Shown in pieces: positions 61,956 through 64,000 of a DNA stretch of 64,000 nt (positions within the stretch are counted from its first letter, which is position 1; each line of letters begins with the position of its first letter). The position numbers were made by a program, and so were the translations under genes. The DNA is taken from contig CAZTHK010000008.1 of NCBI GenBank assembly GCA_964613215.1, positions 1 to 64,000 on the forward strand, given 5' to 3'. A model generated the notes under the pieces. That model saw only the letters and a program-made list of their open reading frames with translations. It did no database searches and was not told the DNA's origin. Origin of the DNA: CAZTHK01 sp964613215. Lineage in GTDB: Bacteria; Krumholzibacteriota; Krumholzibacteriia; Krumholzibacteriales; CAZTHK01.

Positions 61956-64000
61956 ATGGCAGAACTGCCCTTCGAGAAGCTCGATTTCGGACCCCGGCGG
62001 GGTGTTTACGCCGAGATAAAGCACGAAGTGGATAACTTCGATATTTCTCAAACAACGGTGAAGAGGTATGAGGATTTCGACCTGATCTACCGCACCCTCT
62101 GCGGTATACTTTACAATTTTGTTCCTAAATCCGGCCATCCGGGCGGAAGTATCTCTTCGGGAAGGATTGTGGAGGGAATAATCTTTTCCCTGATGGACTA
62201 TGACATCGGCGATCCGGAACGCCCGGATGCCGATCTGCTATCCTACGCTGCGGGTCACAAGGCCATGGGGCTTTATGCCATGTGGGCGCTCCGGAACGAG
62301 TGCACCCTTCAGTCTCATCCGGAGCTGCTCCCGGAGGATAAGCTGCAGCTCAGGCTGGAAGACCTGCTCGGCTTCAGAAGAAACCCCACTCAGGAGACAC
62401 CTCTGTTCGATAAATTCAAGGCCAAACCCCTGGACGGTCATCCCACCCCCCAGACCCCCTTCGTAAAACTCTCCACCGGCGCATCGGGAGTGGGAATACC
62501 CTCCAGCTTCGGGCTGGGTTTCGGAGCCATGGATACATACGGAAAGGATGCCCCTGCTGTTCACGTCCTGGAGGGTGAGGGTGGTATGACCCCCGGCCGG
62601 GTCTCCGAGGCTATGGCCACCACCGCCACTGCGCAGTTGTGGAACCTCAAACTCCATGTGGACTGGAACCAGGCTTCCATCGATTCCAACCGGGTCTGCC
62701 GTGACGGAAAGGAAGCGGGAGAGTACGTCCAGTGGAATCCCGCCGAGTTCTGTTACCTCCACGACTGGAATGTAATATTCGTGGAGGATGGCAAGGACAT
62801 CAGACAGGTTCTGGCTGCTCAGCAGGCTGCCGGAGAGAAGATCAACGACCAGCCCACTGCGGTGGTATACCGCACCATCAAGGGCTGGAAGTACGGAATC
62901 GAGGGCAGAAAGTCCCACGGGGCCGGTCATGACTTCTGCTCGGATGAATACTATCAGACGCTTAAGCCTGTGGAAGAGCGGTTCGGGGTGGAATTCCCCA
63001 GATTCGGGGGGGAGATGAAACAGCTGGACATCGAGAAGAACTTCTACGACACCCTGATGGTGATCCGGGATATTCTCAAGGAGGATAAGGAACTCAGCAG
63101 CTTCTTCGGAAAAGCGCTGTCGGAGGCGAAGCAGAGGCTGGAAAAGCGGGGAAGGAAGAAGAGGGACAATGTCGCCAATCTGGACCTTCTCTACACAGAT
63201 GAGATAAAAGCGGAAGAGATACCGGAACAATGCACCTGCCAGACTGGTGATTCCCAGACACTTAGAGCGGCGCTGGGAACCGCCCTGGGCTATCTGAACG
63301 AGAAGACAAAGGGAGCTTTCCTGGGAGCTTCGGCAGACCTGCTCGGTTCTACCAGCATAAACAAGCTGGCGGACGGTTTTCCCGAAGGCTTCTACAATGC
63401 GGTATCCAATCCCGACTCCCGCCTGATAGCGGTGGGAGGTATCTGCGAGGACAACATGGGCGGATTCATGTCGGGGGTATCTTCCTATGGAACCAACATC
63501 GGAGCGGGTTCATCCTATGGAGCTTTCATAGCATCGCTGGAACACATCGCTGCCAGACTGCATGGAATCGGTCAGCAGGCCAGGAAGATCTATCTGGGTA
63601 AACCCTATAATACTTTTATTATCGTTTGCGGTCATGCCGGCCTCAAGACCGGCGAGGATGGCCCCACTCATGCCGATCCCCAGGCCCTTCAGCTGCTCCA
63701 GGAGAATTTCCCCTCCGGAGTGATGATCACCCTGACCCCCTGGGATCCCCGGGAGATCTATCCCATGCTGGTGGCCGCGCTGAAGAAGAGACCGGCTGTG
63801 CTGGCCCCCTTCGTCACCCGTCCATCAGAGAAGATAGTGGACCGGGAGAAGATGAACATTCCTCCGGCAAGTGAGGCGATCAAAGGGGTATACCCCCTCC
63901 GCAAGGGGGATGAATCCAGTAAGCCCTACCACGGCACCCTGGTACTGCAGGGAAGCGGGATAACCAATACCTTCGTCACCCAAGTGCTCCCCCGCATCCA
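61956..64000 (+). CDS. Transketolase-family protein, 3' end outside the window
   Basis: The reading frame from the ATG at 61956 (GGGAGG ten bases upstream) stays open for 681 codons and runs off the window. It has thiamine-diphosphate enzyme features of the transketolase type: PKSGHPGGSISSGRI near residue 55, YAAGHKAMGLYAMW, LEGEGGMTPGRVSEAMATTATAQLWNLK (read as GDGEL-like loop and TPP/metal region) and the pyrimidine-binding CGHAGLKTGEDGPTHADPQALQ, equal to the GEDGPTH motif. Transketolases move two-carbon units between sugar phosphates in the pentose phosphate pathway. The sequence has long insertions and lacks an E. coli-like layout, so a variant transketolase is likely. Confidence 0.92.
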   Translation, partial: MAELPFEKLDFGPRRGVYAEIKHEVDNFDISQTTVKRYEDFDLIYRTLCGILYNFVPKSGHPGGSISSGRIVEGIIFSLMDYDIGDPERPDADLLSYAAGHKAMGLYAMWALRNECTLQSHPELLPEDKLQLRLEDLLGFRRNPTQETPLFDKFKAKPLDGHPTPQTPFVKLSTGASGVGIPSSFGLGFGAMDTYGKDAPAVHVLEGEGGMTPGRVSEAMATTATAQLWNLKLHVDWNQASIDSNRVCRDGKEAGEYVQWNPAEFCYLHDWNVIFVEDGKDIRQVLAAQQAAGEKINDQPTAVVYRTIKGWKYGIEGRKSHGAGHDFCSDEYYQTLKPVEERFGVEFPRFGGEMKQLDIEKNFYDTLMVIRDILKEDKELSSFFGKALSEAKQRLEKRGRKKRDNVANLDLLYTDEIKAEEIPEQCTCQTGDSQTLRAALGTALGYLNEKTKGAFLGASADLLGSTSINKLADGFPEGFYNAVSNPDSRLIAVGGICEDNMGGFMSGVSSYGTNIGAGSSYGAFIASLEHIAARLHGIGQQARKIYLGKPYNTFIIVCGHAGLKTGEDGPTHADPQALQLLQENFPSGVMITLTPWDPREIYPMLVAALKKRPAVLAPFVTRPSEKIVDREKMNIPPASEAIKGVYPLRKGDESSKPYHGTLVLQGSGITNTFVTQVLPRI

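Noticed and set aside
62238..63230. A 330-codon minus-strand open frame
   Set aside because: It is antisense to the transketolase gene, whose motifs are clear on the plus strand.

Overview
The window is bacterial and looks like an uncultured or little-studied anaerobe of a Gram-negative, FCB-like candidate phylum. One exported protein ends in a type-A (T9SS/FlgD-like) C-terminal domain with the usual NYPNPFNP motif. Several proteins carry lipoboxes, and there is a 2-hydroxyacyl-CoA dehydratase activase with an HgdB-like partner. This placement is inference; no rRNA or ribosomal protein is present to fix it. The backbone is moderately GC-rich. Two stretches are visibly AT-richer (about 1-8.7 kb and 24.9-40.2 kb), and each is bracketed by its own repeat.

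Layout. 1-8.7 kb: an accessory block bracketed by two copies of a ~160-bp repeat. It holds a small secreted protein, a TPR/sigma-54-type activator directly downstream, and a convergent five-gene run of exported proteins (two lipoproteins, an HEIGH protein, a transglutaminase-like protein with a T9SS-like tail, and a secreted protein of unknown role). 8.7-16.6 kb: housekeeping genes on the minus strand, namely a frameshifted small membrane gene, a NatAB-like ABC exporter, rdgB, rph, murI, a GerMN protein, an AmiC-type amidase and smpB. 16.8-21.1 kb: tRNA-Leu(CAG), an OsmC-like protein, then nikR and an ECF-type nickel/cobalt transporter (nikL, nikM, nikQ, nikO). 21.2-24.9 kb: a DPP-IV-like S9 peptidase and an SDR-type epimerase.

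24.9-40.2 kb: a complete subtype I-E CRISPR-Cas locus (cas3, cas8e, cse2, cas7e, cas5e, cas6e, cas1, cas2) and an array of 100 visible repeats and 98 complete spacers, broken by a 100-N assembly gap. An identical 40-bp direct repeat with an 18-bp palindrome sits upstream of cas3 and again flush against the last CRISPR repeat. By hand reading, no spacer begins with A. Several spacer pairs are related: two overlap on opposite strands, two overlap in the same orientation, and two adjacent ones differ almost only at synonymous codon positions.

40.4-64 kb: a membrane-TPR protein, an M16 peptidase pair (one active, one lacking the zinc motif), the HgdB-like/activase pair with a 103-nt overlap, a LytS/LytTR two-component system, an HDOD protein, a very large histidine kinase with about eleven PAS domains, DUF4416 and arylamine N-acetyltransferase-like genes, and the start of a transketolase gene that runs off the right edge.

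The best candidates for something undescribed are the secreted-peptide/TPR-activator/exported-protein block between the ~160-bp repeats, and the repeat-bounded I-E locus with its unusually informative spacer set.
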